Source: Bacteriovoracaceae bacterium UBA7317
Lineage (GTDB): Bacteria; Bdellovibrionota; Bacteriovoracia; Bacteriovoracales; Bacteriovoracaceae
Direction: 5' to 3'
Length of the DNA: 60,238 bases
NCBI GenBank assembly: GCA_002474345.1
Contig: DKQD01000126.1
Location: 1 to 60,238 of the forward strand
Under the pieces are notes generated by a model. The model searched no databases. It had not been told where the DNA came from and saw only the letters and a program-made list of their open reading frames with translations. The position numbers and the translations under genes were made by a program. Of this stretch, positions 1-9,151 are shown in pieces; within the stretch, counting starts at the first letter, position 1, and each line of letters starts with the position of its first letter.

Positions 1-1911
1 CCTTACTATAGAGATAGGGCTTTGTGCTTGTCTCTCGGTGTGACTCCTTATGAGATGCTCTGCCAAGCAAATGGTAATGAAGGCGATAAGGCTTCTGGAG
101 GTAGGCAAATGCCTGCTCATTGGGGTCATAAAGACTTCAATATTATTTCAAAATCTTCCTGTACAGGAACTCAATTTCTTCAGGCCTGTGGTCTCGCTGA
201 GAGCGGTATTTTCTTTGCCGATTTAGAAAAGCAAGGAGTAGATGTTTCTAAGTTTTCTTTTAATAAAGATGAAATTATTTATACTTCATGTGGGGATGGA
301 ACAACTTCTCAGGGAGAGTTTTGGGAATCTTTAACTACAGCTTGTGTTAATGAGCTCCCTATTATGTTTTTGGTAGAAGACAATGGATACGCTATATCTG
401 TTCCTGTTGAGGTCCAAACTCCCGGTGGCTCAATTTCAGAAGCTTTAAAGACTTTTCCTGGTTTAAAAATTTTTAAATGTGATGGAAACTGCCCTATTGA
501 AAGTTATGCAACGGCTTTTGAAGCAGCAAAGTATATTAGAGAGGAAAGAAAGCCTGTTCTTTTTCACGCCAATGTAACAAGACCTTATTCGCACTCCTTG
601 TCTGACGATCATAAAAATTACAGGACAAAAAGTGAATTAGAAGATGAGTCTAAAATTGATGTCATTAACTCATTCCCGAACCTTCTAATGGCAGCAGGAG
701 TTTTAAGCGAGGAAGAAAACAAAAAAATAATTGAAAGTGTTGCTTTGGAAGTTAAAGAGTCTATGGATAGGGCCATCGAAACACCGTGGCCACCAATAGA
801 GACTTCCACTGATTATTTATATTCAAGTACTATAGATCCTAGGTCAGATGATTTTGAAAAAGGGCCCAGCTTTTCTGGAAAAGATGATATTCCTATGGCA
901 CTTGCTCTCAATAAAACTTTGAAGACAGAGGTTTCTAAAAATCCATTTATAAGAATGTTTGGTGAAGATGTTGCTGACTTTTCTGAGCTAGAGAAGTTAG
1001 ATGATAAAGACCTTAAAGGGAAAGGTGGTGTTTTTAGTATTTCAAAAGGGGTTCAAAGAGTTGGTTATACAGGGCAGGTTTTTAATTCTCCCTTAGCTGA
1101 GGCAAACATTATAGGTCGAGCAATAGGGATGGCCCTAAGAGGTATTAAGCCTGTTGTTGAAATTCAGTTTTTTGATTATATATGGACAGCCTACATGCAG
1201 CTCAAAAACGAAATGGCAACCACTCGGTATAGATCAGGTGGAGACTATTCCTGTCCAATGGTTGTTAGGGTTCCTATCGGTGGATACCTTAGAGGTGGCT
1301 CCATTTATCACTCCCAGTGTGGTGAATCTCTTTTTACTCATATACCAGGGCTCTACGTCTGTTTTCCATCCAATGCACTTGATGCAATGGGATTATTAAG
1401 GACCGCAATTAATTGTGATGATCCTGTGATGTTTCTGGAGCATAAGCACCTTTATTATCAAGGTTACAACAGAATGGCAGATCCAGGGGATGATTTTATG
1501 ATTCCTTTTGGAAAAGCGAAAATCGTTAAAGAAGGAACTGATGCGACTATTCTAGCTTGGGGAGCTTTAGTTCAGAAGTCTATCGATGCTGTTAAAGAAG
1601 TTGAAAAAGAAGGGTACTCCGTAGAGATTATAGACGCTAGGACTTTGGTTCCTTTCGACATGGAGGCATTAAAAAAATCACTTAAGAAAACCAATAGGAT
1701 TTTAATTTGCCATGAAGAAACAAAAACGTCTGGGTTCGCTGGAGAAATCGCTGCGAGAATTAATGAAGAGTTGTTTGAGTCATTAGATGCTCCAATCTTA
1801 AGAGTCGCGGCCAAAGATAGCCATGTAGCCTATTGTCCTCAACTTGAAGATGATATACTTCCTCAAGTTCAGGATGTGGTTCAAATGTTGAAAAAGTTAC
1901 TGGCTTATTAG
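1..1911 (+). CDS. 2-oxoacid dehydrogenase E1, fused alpha and beta subunits (5' partial)
   Basis: Thiamine-diphosphate E1 component of a branched-chain 2-oxoacid or pyruvate-type dehydrogenase complex, acting in the cytoplasm with E2 and E3. The reading frame is open from base 1 (PYYRDRAL, a typical E1-alpha stretch), so the true start lies upstream and perhaps 80-100 residues are missing. Visible order: alpha thiamine site GDGTTSQGEFW (about residues 98-108) closing at DNGYAIS, then from about residue 290 an E1-beta domain (FGEDVADF, transketolase-like pyrimidine domain) and the transketolase C-terminal domain from about residue 500. In most bacteria alpha and beta are separate genes; here they are one chain without a stop. 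Substrate cannot be decided from sequence; 2-oxoisovalerate is my best guess. No E2 or E3 gene follows. Confidence 0.93.
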   Translation, partial: PYYRDRALCLSLGVTPYEMLCQANGNEGDKASGGRQMPAHWGHKDFNIISKSSCTGTQFLQACGLAESGIFFADLEKQGVDVSKFSFNKDEIIYTSCGDGTTSQGEFWESLTTACVNELPIMFLVEDNGYAISVPVEVQTPGGSISEALKTFPGLKIFKCDGNCPIESYATAFEAAKYIREERKPVLFHANVTRPYSHSLSDDHKNYRTKSELEDESKIDVINSFPNLLMAAGVLSEEENKKIIESVALEVKESMDRAIETPWPPIETSTDYLYSSTIDPRSDDFEKGPSFSGKDDIPMALALNKTLKTEVSKNPFIRMFGEDVADFSELEKLDDKDLKGKGGVFSISKGVQRVGYTGQVFNSPLAEANIIGRAIGMALRGIKPVVEIQFFDYIWTAYMQLKNEMATTRYRSGGDYSCPMVVRVPIGGYLRGGSIYHSQCGESLFTHIPGLYVCFPSNALDAMGLLRTAINCDDPVMFLEHKHLYYQGYNRMADPGDDFMIPFGKAKIVKEGTDATILAWGALVQKSIDAVKEVEKEGYSVEIIDARTLVPFDMEALKKSLKKTNRILICHEETKTSGFAGEIAARINEELFESLDAPILRVAAKDSHVAYCPQLEDDILPQVQDVVQMLKKLLAY

Positions 1912-1945
1912 AGAGACCAAAGACCCTACTCTTTTGAACCTTTTT

Positions 1946-3121
1946 TTAGAGGTACCTGCACTTTTCTGAAATGCCTTGCGGTCTTATTTCATGGACGCAC
2001 CTTCTCCCACTTTTAAAAAAGATAATAGTCTTTCCTCGACTATTGTGAATGGAATCTATTTTATTTTTTTTAAGATTTTTAAAATTGACTGGGTGAATAG
2101 CTTTTTTGAAAGACGCTATTGGAAAATTAAGAAGTGGGTTTGAGTGAATTAATAGGAGTATGGTTATTATAGTGAGCTTAATTTTTTTTTTCATCTTATA
2201 TGAACAAATTAAAACAGTGAAGATTAGAGGTAAGCTAGAGAAATAGAAATCAAATTCAAGAGTTAAATTTGTTAAAAACAAAATACTTTTTACAAAAAAG
2301 CTTATACTTTCTTCATAAAAAGAAGTGATATTAAAAATTGATTGCAGCTTCATAGGGATGAAGAAAATAGTTAACCAGACTGGAAAGAGGTATGAGAATA
2401 TTAAGGTAAGGAAAAAACCAAAAGCTAAACCCAAGAGAGAAAAGTGTTCCATGGAGAAAAATGTTAGGATGATTTGAGCACCAAGAAAGTAAAAAAAAAT
2501 CCTTCGAGTCTTAAAATCTTCATGACAAAATAAAAGACTAAGAAAAATGAAGGAGTAGCAGAAGCTTAAAGGAGATTCAAAAAAGGAACCTCTTAAAGCA
2601 TCTATTATGAAGGTTAATAAAATTATGTAGAAGTTTTCTACTTGTCGAATTTTTTCATTTTTTGAAAAGCCTTTTATTATTTTTAGTTCATGAAAAATGC
2701 AGATCCTCTTTATAGAGTTGAAGCCAACTAATAAAAATGGTGCTGCGCACATTATTGTATGGATTAAGAAGAAGGCAGGAATACTCCGTTTTTTAAGATA
2801 GTTAAAAAGAGGAATGAAAAAAAAATAGAGCGAAGAAAAGTGGAGTCCTGAAGGTGTGAATAGGTGCGTTATATTTAAAGTTTTATGTGATTTTTTTAGC
2901 TTTCTTGGCAAACCCCTTTTATTTCCAGTAACGTACGACATTATTAAATCAAAATGAACTCCCTTTTTAAACTTCTCTCTGATTGGTTTTGAATTGGAGA
3001 CAAGTATTTTTTCTAATTTTGAAGTTTCTTTAAACCATCCCCCAGGGGATATTATTTTAAGCTTTTTAGCTGAGACAAGAAGCATTATCGATGTTAGATA
3101 AATAAAAAAAACTCGGTTCAT
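1946..3121 (-). CDS. Short ComEC/Rec2-like polytopic membrane protein
   Basis: A 391-residue, very hydrophobic protein. Around residues 85-97 it has HLFTPSGLHFSSL, closely resembling the HLxAISGLHV signature of the ComEC/Rec2 competence domain, the inner-membrane channel for incoming single-stranded DNA. Many hydrophobic segments follow to about residue 335, then a short basic tail with two Cys. Typical ComEC is 600-800 residues with an N-terminal OB domain and a C-terminal metallo-beta-lactamase domain; both are absent. It ends convergently with the E1 gene, 34 bases away. A 7-base inverted repeat (3125-3131 with 3141-3147) lies just before the ATG, which has only a weak ribosome binding site. 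Either a minimal DNA channel or a diverged relative; the family call rests on one motif plus topology. Confidence 0.6.
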   Translation of the reverse strand: MNRVFFIYLTSIMLLVSAKKLKIISPGGWFKETSKLEKILVSNSKPIREKFKKGVHFDLIMSYVTGNKRGLPRKLKKSHKTLNITHLFTPSGLHFSSLYFFFIPLFNYLKKRSIPAFFLIHTIMCAAPFLLVGFNSIKRICIFHELKIIKGFSKNEKIRQVENFYIILLTFIIDALRGSFFESPLSFCYSFIFLSLLFCHEDFKTRRIFFYFLGAQIILTFFSMEHFSLLGLAFGFFLTLIFSYLFPVWLTIFFIPMKLQSIFNITSFYEESISFFVKSILFLTNLTLEFDFYFSSLPLIFTVLICSYKMKKKIKLTIITILLLIHSNPLLNFPIASFKKAIHPVNFKNLKKNKIDSIHNSRGKTIIFFKSGRRCVHEIRPQGISEKCRYL

Positions 3122-3241
3122 AAGTCTTTCTGGTAGTGCTAGAAAGAGTTTTAATACTGAGGCTGAAAAACCTTGAAATAAATGCAGTTTATTTTTTTAG
3201 GGTTTTTTTTTTGTTCATTTTAAAAAAAATTGGGGAAGTTC

Positions 3242-4123
3242 ATGAGTCCAGTTTACAGCAAGGAGTCTTATTTTAGTGTATCTTTGAAAAGCCATATAGA
3301 AAGCTTTTTTAAGGAAGATGACCTTGATAGGAATATTTTTTATAACCAAAAAATCCCTGATGAGCTTGTAGAGTGTAGTCTTAAATTTAAGACAAACAAC
3401 ACTTTAATTTCTGGACTACCATTTTTTATGGAATCATTTATCTTTTTGGGTGCTGAAAAATCTTGCTTCGAAGATTTAGGCCCTTACGAAGGTCGCAGAG
3501 CGAAGTTTGAAGAAGGGGAAGATGCCTATACTCTAAAATTTGTATTGCCTTTTTCAATAGCCCTCTCTGGAGAAAGAATTGCTTTAAACCTTCTTCAAAG
3601 GTCTTCAAATATCGCAACTTATACCTCCAAATTTGTGACATTAGCTGAGGCAAAAGGGATTTCAATCCTTGATACAAGGAAAACAATGCCAGGATTAAGA
3701 TTTTTAGACAAATATTCAGTAAGAGTTGGTGGGGGAAAAAACCACCGTTTCGGACAGACTGATGTTTGGATGATTAAGGATAATCATAAGAGTTATTTTG
3801 GTGGACTTCAAGAGGCCATAAGCTTTTTTAAAAAAATGGGAAGTTTTTATAACCCCCTTGTTGTTGAAGTGCATTCTCTAGATGAGTTTGAAAAAGCCAA
3901 CTCGATGGGAGTGAAGCATTTTATGTTAGATAATTTTAAACCAGGTGAAATTAAAGAAGCATTGAAGTCAAAAAAAGAAGGTACAACCATTGAAGTTTCT
4001 GGTGGTATCCATCTAGGCATCTTAGAAAATTACCTAATTGAAGGAGTTGATGCAATAAGTATTGGTGCTCTCACTCATTCACCTGAAACTGTGGATATTT
4101 CTTTGAAGATGAAAAGGCTTTAG
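3242..4123 (+). CDS. nadC: Nicotinate-nucleotide pyrophosphorylase (carboxylating)
   Basis: Converts quinolinate and PRPP to nicotinate mononucleotide, third step of de novo NAD synthesis, in the cytoplasm. Diagnostic stretches are TRKTMPGLRFLDKYSVR followed by GGGKNHR (quinolinate/PRPP binding), LDNFKPGEI, EVSGGI and the C-terminal SIGALTHS of the TIM-barrel. The upstream in-frame TTG at 3230 would add four residues, but GGGGAAG sits four bases before the ATG at 3242, so I take that ATG (293 residues, normal length). nadB follows 30 bases downstream on the same strand, which makes a nadC-nadB operon; nadA is 34 kb away. Confidence 0.95.
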   Translation: MSPVYSKESYFSVSLKSHIESFFKEDDLDRNIFYNQKIPDELVECSLKFKTNNTLISGLPFFMESFIFLGAEKSCFEDLGPYEGRRAKFEEGEDAYTLKFVLPFSIALSGERIALNLLQRSSNIATYTSKFVTLAEAKGISILDTRKTMPGLRFLDKYSVRVGGGKNHRFGQTDVWMIKDNHKSYFGGLQEAISFFKKMGSFYNPLVVEVHSLDEFEKANSMGVKHFMLDNFKPGEIKEALKSKKEGTTIEVSGGIHLGILENYLIEGVDAISIGALTHSPETVDISLKMKRL

Positions 4124-4153
4124 CTTCATTTAAAGCATAAAAAGGTTATCGAA

Positions 4154-5725
4154 ATGAAATCATATGAATTTGATGTTATGGTTATTGGGTCTGGAATTGC
4201 AGGGCTTTCAGCAGCTATAACCTTGGCAGAAAACGGTTTGAGGGTTGGGGTTGTTACGAGAGAAGAAGACCCTAAAGTTAGCAATACTTACTGGGCCCAA
4301 GGTGGAATTATTTATCTCGACGAAAGAGATGATGATTTCATTCATGATCTTCAAAAAGCATCAGCTGGAACATCAAATATATCCGCTGGACAAGTAATTC
4401 TTAATTCAAGTGGAAAAATTTTAAATGAGCTTCTATTAGAAAAAGCTAAGACAGACTTTATGAGGTGTGAGGAAGGGAGTTTAAAGTTTACGAGGGAAGC
4501 AGCCCACTCAAGAGAAAGAATTTTGTATAAGGGTGACTTTACAGGAAAAGAAATACAAATATCTCTTCTTAATTATATTAAGGATAAGAGTCGGTTTCCA
4601 AATGTAACAATTTTAACATCCCATACCGCTATTGATCTGATTACTCCCCTCCACCATGGAGTAAATATAACCCAGAGGTATGAAGAAAATAAAGTTGTTG
4701 GCTCTTACCTTTTTGATCAAAAAGAAGGTCGGGTTAAAAAGGCCCTCTCCCATTTCACTATTTTAGCAACAGGCGGAGTTGGAGCTCTTTATCTTCATCA
4801 TTCAAACTCTGAAGGTGCCAGAGGTGATGGTCATGCTATGGCAAAGAGAGCGGGAGCAGTTTTAACAGACATGGAGTTTATTCAATTTCATCCTACAACC
4901 TTTTATGATCAGTCATCTCATAGAAGATTTTTGATTAGCGAAGCCTTAAGAGGAGAGGGCGGGAAATTAATAAACTGTGAAGGCTTTTCCTTTATGGAAA
5001 ATTATCATAAGGATAAAGAATTAGCTCCGAGAGATATCGTTTCAAGGGCCATTGTTGAGGAAACTATTAAAACAGGTCATGAATGTGTTTATTTAGATAT
5101 CTCGCATAAAGAATCAGGGTGGGTACAAGATAGATTTCCAACAATCTTTCAACATTGTTTAAAGAATAAAGTAGATATTACTAAAGATCCGATCCCCGTC
5201 GTTCCAGCTGCTCATTATACTTGCGGTGGAGTTAAATCGGATTTAGTTGGTCAAACAAGTTTGCCAAGTTTATATGCTGTTGGCGAAGTGGCGTGCACGG
5301 GACTTCATGGTGCCAACCGGTTGGCTTCGACGTCTCTATTAGAGGGACTGAGTTGGGGCACATTTGCAGCAAAAGATATCCTTAGAAGGCAGGCTTTTTG
5401 CAAGGGACCTGTTTATCCAGAAGATACCATCAAGGATTGGTTCGATGGCTCTGCAGAAGTTGATAGCGCTCTTATTACACAGGATAGAATGATGGTGAAA
5501 CAGACAATGTGGAATTATGTTGGCTTAAATCGAACGTCAAATAGGTTGAATAGGGCCAAAGCGATGTTTAATGAACTTTCCGATGAAATTGTTAAATTTT
5601 ATAAAAATGCGACCTTACAAGATAATCTAATTGGATTAAGGAACTCGGTTGAGGTCGCAATGATGGTTTTGAATGCTTCAATGAGAAATAAAGACTCTGT
5701 TGGTTGCTTCTACAGAGAAGATTAA
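4154..5725 (+). CDS. nadB: L-aspartate oxidase
   Basis: FAD-dependent oxidation of L-aspartate to iminoaspartate, first step of de novo NAD synthesis; the product is handed to NadA. The N-terminal dinucleotide fold VIGSGIAGLSAAITLAENG (about residues 10-28), TYWAQGGI, HPTTFY, SEALRGEGG, and HGANRLASTSLLEGLSWG near residue 400 are characteristic of NadB rather than succinate dehydrogenase. 523 residues, normal length. It is the second gene of the nadC-nadB pair. Its stop overlaps the stop of the convergent small gene by four bases; a GGAGG/CCTCC stem at 5756-5776 followed by CTTTTT, inside that gene, could end its transcript. Confidence 0.95.
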   Translation: MKSYEFDVMVIGSGIAGLSAAITLAENGLRVGVVTREEDPKVSNTYWAQGGIIYLDERDDDFIHDLQKASAGTSNISAGQVILNSSGKILNELLLEKAKTDFMRCEEGSLKFTREAAHSRERILYKGDFTGKEIQISLLNYIKDKSRFPNVTILTSHTAIDLITPLHHGVNITQRYEENKVVGSYLFDQKEGRVKKALSHFTILATGGVGALYLHHSNSEGARGDGHAMAKRAGAVLTDMEFIQFHPTTFYDQSSHRRFLISEALRGEGGKLINCEGFSFMENYHKDKELAPRDIVSRAIVEETIKTGHECVYLDISHKESGWVQDRFPTIFQHCLKNKVDITKDPIPVVPAAHYTCGGVKSDLVGQTSLPSLYAVGEVACTGLHGANRLASTSLLEGLSWGTFAAKDILRRQAFCKGPVYPEDTIKDWFDGSAEVDSALITQDRMMVKQTMWNYVGLNRTSNRLNRAKAMFNELSDEIVKFYKNATLQDNLIGLRNSVEVAMMVLNASMRNKDSVGCFYRED

Positions 5726-6072
5726 TTGATTTTAGGCTCTCTTTTTGAACCTAAAGGAGGTTGTTTTAAGGCCTCCAACTCTTTTTCTTTCATTTTTAAG
5801 TCTTCTCTTAAAACTAAGTTTTTCTCTTCTTTTTCATCAGATAAGAAACTCATATATTTTTCGGTTTCATTCAATTGAGAGCTCTTAGCGAAAGGCTTAT
5901 TTACATAGTCACTTGTTATAATTAATCCTAAGTTAGAAATGAGAAGCCAATCTGCCTTTGATATGCCTTCTTCTTTAATATTTTCGCTTAAAAAGTCAGT
6001 AATGGTTCTTCTGATATCATATGATAACTCTTTAGCTAGTCTAAGTTTGTTTTGTTTGGAACTCTCTGTCAT
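5722..6072 (-). CDS. Uncharacterised 116-residue protein
   Basis: I do not recognise a family. The ATG at 6072 has a strong ribosome binding site (AAGGAGGA), which supports a real gene. The first 65 residues look like a small globular helical domain (SYDIRRTITDFLSEN and ISKADWLLISNLGLIIT); residues 70-103 are rich in Glu and Lys with heptad-like spacing and could be a coiled coil; the tail is Pro/Lys-rich. No signal peptide or membrane segment, so probably cytoplasmic. It is convergent with nadB, overlapping its stop, and divergent from mutY, from which it is separated by 137 bases. Confidence 0.7.
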   Translation of the reverse strand: MTESSKQNKLRLAKELSYDIRRTITDFLSENIKEEGISKADWLLISNLGLIITSDYVNKPFAKSSQLNETEKYMSFLSDEKEEKNLVLREDLKMKEKELEALKQPPLGSKREPKIN

Positions 6073-6209
6073 TTAGATCCTCCTTTTACTCAAAAGCTTG
6101 CATTCCATTTTAAGGTTTTTCGTGGCTTTGGTGGTACCAGAAATTTTTTCAATTTTTAAAGTTGGAAATTGATTGCCAGGTTAAATAATTAGAGTGTATT
6201 CCGTATCTT

Positions 6210-7262
6210 ATGAGTCAAGAACTAATCAATTGGTCAAAGAAAAATTATTCTGATCTACCTTGGAGGAGGAAAAGGAGTTTATATAACACTCTTGTTTCTG
6301 AAATTATGCTCCAGCAAACTACGGTCGGAACTGTTATTAATCACTTCGATAAGTTTATTAATAAATATCCTACAATTGAGGCTCTTTCCAAGACTAGTGA
6401 AGAGGAAATATGTATTGCTTGGAAGGGGTTAGGTTATTATCGACGTGCAAGAAACTTAAGAAAAGCTGCAATTGGTATTGTGGAAGATTTTCAGGGCAAG
6501 ATTCCCTTAGATTTTGAAAAACTAAAAACTATTCCTGGTATTGGTGAATATACTGCAAGTGCTTTGTTAGCAATAGGCGCAAACAAAAAAGCTTTGGCAA
6601 TTGATGCAAACTTGGAAAGAGTTTTATCTCGATTGTATCGTATATCTGTTGAAAAAGGTCCAAAACTGCAAAAAGAGTTAAAAACGCTTTTTGAGCAGGG
6701 GAAATTTTTTAAAGGCAGGTCAGACCTAAATTGGCGTAATCTTAATGAATCTTTAATGGATCTAGGAAGAGTTTACTGCCAGGCCAATAAAGTTGATTGC
6801 TTAGCTTGTCCATTATCTAAAGATTGTGCTGTTGCGAAGGAAAACCCTCTTATTTACCCAAGTAAATTAAAAAAAGTTAAAAAAAGAGAAAGCAATGACC
6901 TTGAGCTATTAAGGGTCCTTGTAAAAAAAGACAATTTATTTCTTGCCTATAAAAAAAGTGAAAATGAGTGGCTTTCTGGTCAAAAAGAATTTCCGACATT
7001 TATTTTAAAAACAAGTGATAAAAGCTTGTCACAATATCCTTATTGGGATGGACAAGTAAATTTGAATTTGAAATCCTTAAAGAAATTTAAGACTGGAATA
7101 ACCAAATATAAAATTACAAATTATGTTTTGGAAATTTCTGAAGAGAAATGGAAAAAAAGTTTCTCATGTGGAAAAAGACGATTCTTTTTTGTTAACCCCG
7201 ATTCAAAAGATGAAAACCTTTCAACTTCTTCTACAAAAGCTGTTCTGGCTTTAAATAAGTAA
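6210..7262 (+). CDS. mutY: Adenine DNA glycosylase (A/G-specific)
   Basis: Base-excision repair enzyme that removes adenine opposite 8-oxoguanine. Catalytic Glu31 lies in SEIMLQQT, the helix-hairpin-helix is IPGIGEYTASALL (about residues 108-120), and the catalytic Asp132 is in LAIDANLERVL. A [4Fe-4S] site is complete with the spacing C190-x6-C197-x2-C200-x5-C206. A divergent NUDIX-like C-terminal domain follows (about 230-345), as in full-length MutY. 350 residues, normal length. The ATG at 6210 has no clear ribosome binding site. The fructosamine kinase gene follows 15 bases downstream, so the two are probably cotranscribed. Confidence 0.95.
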   Translation: MSQELINWSKKNYSDLPWRRKRSLYNTLVSEIMLQQTTVGTVINHFDKFINKYPTIEALSKTSEEEICIAWKGLGYYRRARNLRKAAIGIVEDFQGKIPLDFEKLKTIPGIGEYTASALLAIGANKKALAIDANLERVLSRLYRISVEKGPKLQKELKTLFEQGKFFKGRSDLNWRNLNESLMDLGRVYCQANKVDCLACPLSKDCAVAKENPLIYPSKLKKVKKRESNDLELLRVLVKKDNLFLAYKKSENEWLSGQKEFPTFILKTSDKSLSQYPYWDGQVNLNLKSLKKFKTGITKYKITNYVLEISEEKWKKSFSCGKRRFFFVNPDSKDENLSTSSTKAVLALNK

Positions 7263-7277
7263 AGGAGTGGTTTAAAA

Positions 7278-8159
7278 ATGAGTGAAAAAAAAAACTCTAT
7301 TTCAAGCCTCTTTTTTAAATTTAAAAACGAAGAAATTAAAATAATTCGAGAGCTATCAGGAGGAAGCGCCTCAAGTTGTTTTCAAATTGTTTTAAATAAC
7401 GGTGAGGCTTACTTTTTAAAAACACTAAACTCTAGTGATGCCAGAGGGGTTTTTAAAAAGGAGGTTGATGGTTTAAATAAACTTGATCAAGCACTTGGGA
7501 TTTCTACTCCAAAGATACACTACTTTGATGAGGATGTTTTAATTCTTGATTATATTGAAAGTGGAAGAGAAAAAAGTAAGTCGTGGTTTCAACTCGGCGT
7601 TGGTTTAGCGCAAGTTCATTTAATTAAATCCGATTTTTTTGGATTTGATTATGACAATTATATTGGAAGAAACTTGCAAGTTAATACTCAGGTTATTTTT
7701 CAAAATAGAAAATCTTGGGGAGAATTTTTTTTTAAAAATAGGATAGGTTTTCAACTTGATTTGATGCTAAGAAAAAGACAACCTGAAAAATATAGCGCTT
7801 TAAACCTTATGGTAAGAAAGCTTGAAGAGAAAATTATTGAAAAAATTTCGAGTGATGATGAACCAAGCCTTATTCATGGAGACTTGTGGTCAGGAAATGT
7901 TATTTTTGACTTAGAAGAAAACCCAGTACTAATTGATCCAGCAGTTTATTTTGGAAATCGTGAAGCAGAATTTGGAATGATTACTCTTTTTGGAGGGTTT
8001 TCCCCGTCATTTTTTAAAGGTTATTTTCAAGAGTACCCTTTACAAGAAGGCTGGGAAAAAAGAGTTCAAATTTATCAACTATACCATCTTTTGAACCATT
8101 TGAATTTATTTGGCGACTCCTATTATAATTCCATTACTAAGCTTGTTAATAATTTATAA
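7278..8159 (+). CDS. Fructosamine / ketosamine 3-kinase family protein
   Basis: Kinase that phosphorylates protein-bound or free ketosamines, which starts deglycation of glycated amines; some bacterial members prefer ribulosamines. Signs are ELSGGSASSCFQI (nucleotide-binding strand-turn), the catalytic loop LIHGDLWSGNVIFD around residues 197-210, and LIDPAVYFGNREAEFGM, which is diagnostic of the fructosamine-kinase branch of the APH-like kinases. 293 residues, normal length. The ATG has a clear AAAGGAG at 7261-7267. It sits between mutY and the isoaspartyl peptidase: three genes that plausibly deal with chemical damage to DNA and protein, although that functional link is inference. Confidence 0.88.
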   Translation: MSEKKNSISSLFFKFKNEEIKIIRELSGGSASSCFQIVLNNGEAYFLKTLNSSDARGVFKKEVDGLNKLDQALGISTPKIHYFDEDVLILDYIESGREKSKSWFQLGVGLAQVHLIKSDFFGFDYDNYIGRNLQVNTQVIFQNRKSWGEFFFKNRIGFQLDLMLRKRQPEKYSALNLMVRKLEEKIIEKISSDDEPSLIHGDLWSGNVIFDLEENPVLIDPAVYFGNREAEFGMITLFGGFSPSFFKGYFQEYPLQEGWEKRVQIYQLYHLLNHLNLFGDSYYNSITKLVNNL

Positions 8160-8212
8160 ATTACTTTCAAGTTAATTAATCAGATTAAATTTAGCATAGA
8201 AGAGGAAACTGT

Positions 8213-9148
8213 ATGAGTGTTGGGCATATGATTGCTATCCATGGTGGTGCGGGGACAATTTTAGAAGAAAAATTAGATGCTGGACAGAGAGATGAATACC
8301 ATGCCGTCTTAAAAAAATCACTTGAAGTTGGTTATAGCTGTCTTGATGGTGGAGGAAGTTCGGTTGAAGCGGTTTCTGCAAGCATAAGTGTATTAGAGGA
8401 CTCAATTTTATTTAACGCTGGAAGGGGCTCGGTTTTTAACTCGAAAGGTCTTATTGAAATGGATGCCTCCATAATGAATGGCAAGGGTTTAAGTGCTGGT
8501 GCTGTTACTTGTTTAAAAAATGTAAAAAACCCAATATATGCTGCTAAAGCAGTTATGGAAAAGTGTGACCATGTTCTTTTGTGTGCTGAAGGGGCCCAAG
8601 GGTTTTCTAAAGAAAATAAGCTTGATTTTGAGCCTGATGAATATTTCTTTTCTCCAAAAAGGTGGGATCAATTAGTCTCTGCAAGGCAAAAGGGGCAGGT
8701 AACACTTGATCACTCTGAAAGTATAGGAACAGTTGGAGCGGTTGCCTTGGACTCCAAAGGAGATTTAGCTGCAGGGACCTCTACAGGAGGGCTGACTAAT
8801 CGAGTTTGGGGAAGGTGTAGCGACTCAAGTCTGATAGGTTCTGGAAATTATGCGAATAATAAAACTTGTGCTGTTTCATGTACCGGGACTGGAGACACTT
8901 TCATTAGAGGTGTGAGTGCTTATGACCTTTCTGCACTAATTGAGTATAAAAACTTGTCTTTAGATGAGTCTTCGAAAATTGTTCTAGAAAAATTAAGAGA
9001 TGCCGGTGGGAATGGGGGCCTTATTTCTATAAGCGCAAAAGGTGAAATTGTTTTGAATTTTATATCTAAAGGTATGTACCGAGGGTACAAAAAAGATAGC
9101 GAAAGCTGTCACCTAGGAATTTTTTCAGAAATGACCGAGGTCAAATAA
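8213..9148 (+). CDS. iaaA: Isoaspartyl peptidase / plant-type L-asparaginase
   Basis: N-terminal-nucleophile hydrolase that cleaves beta-aspartyl (isoaspartyl) dipeptides and L-asparagine. The N-terminal IAIHGGAGT, then FNAGRGSVFN and MDASIMNG, are typical. The precursor must self-cleave before the nucleophile Thr173 in SIGTVGAVALD, giving alpha and beta chains; GTSTGGLTNRVWGR and GTGDTFIR form the rest of the active site. 311 residues, normal length. No signal peptide is visible. Ribosome binding site AGAGGA at 8200-8205. It ends three bases before the 3' end of rnpB on the opposite strand. Confidence 0.93.
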   Translation: MSVGHMIAIHGGAGTILEEKLDAGQRDEYHAVLKKSLEVGYSCLDGGGSSVEAVSASISVLEDSILFNAGRGSVFNSKGLIEMDASIMNGKGLSAGAVTCLKNVKNPIYAAKAVMEKCDHVLLCAEGAQGFSKENKLDFEPDEYFFSPKRWDQLVSARQKGQVTLDHSESIGTVGAVALDSKGDLAAGTSTGGLTNRVWGRCSDSSLIGSGNYANNKTCAVSCTGTGDTFIRGVSAYDLSALIEYKNLSLDESSKIVLEKLRDAGGNGGLISISAKGEIVLNFISKGMYRGYKKDSESCHLGIFSEMTEVK

Positions 9149-9151
9149 AAA

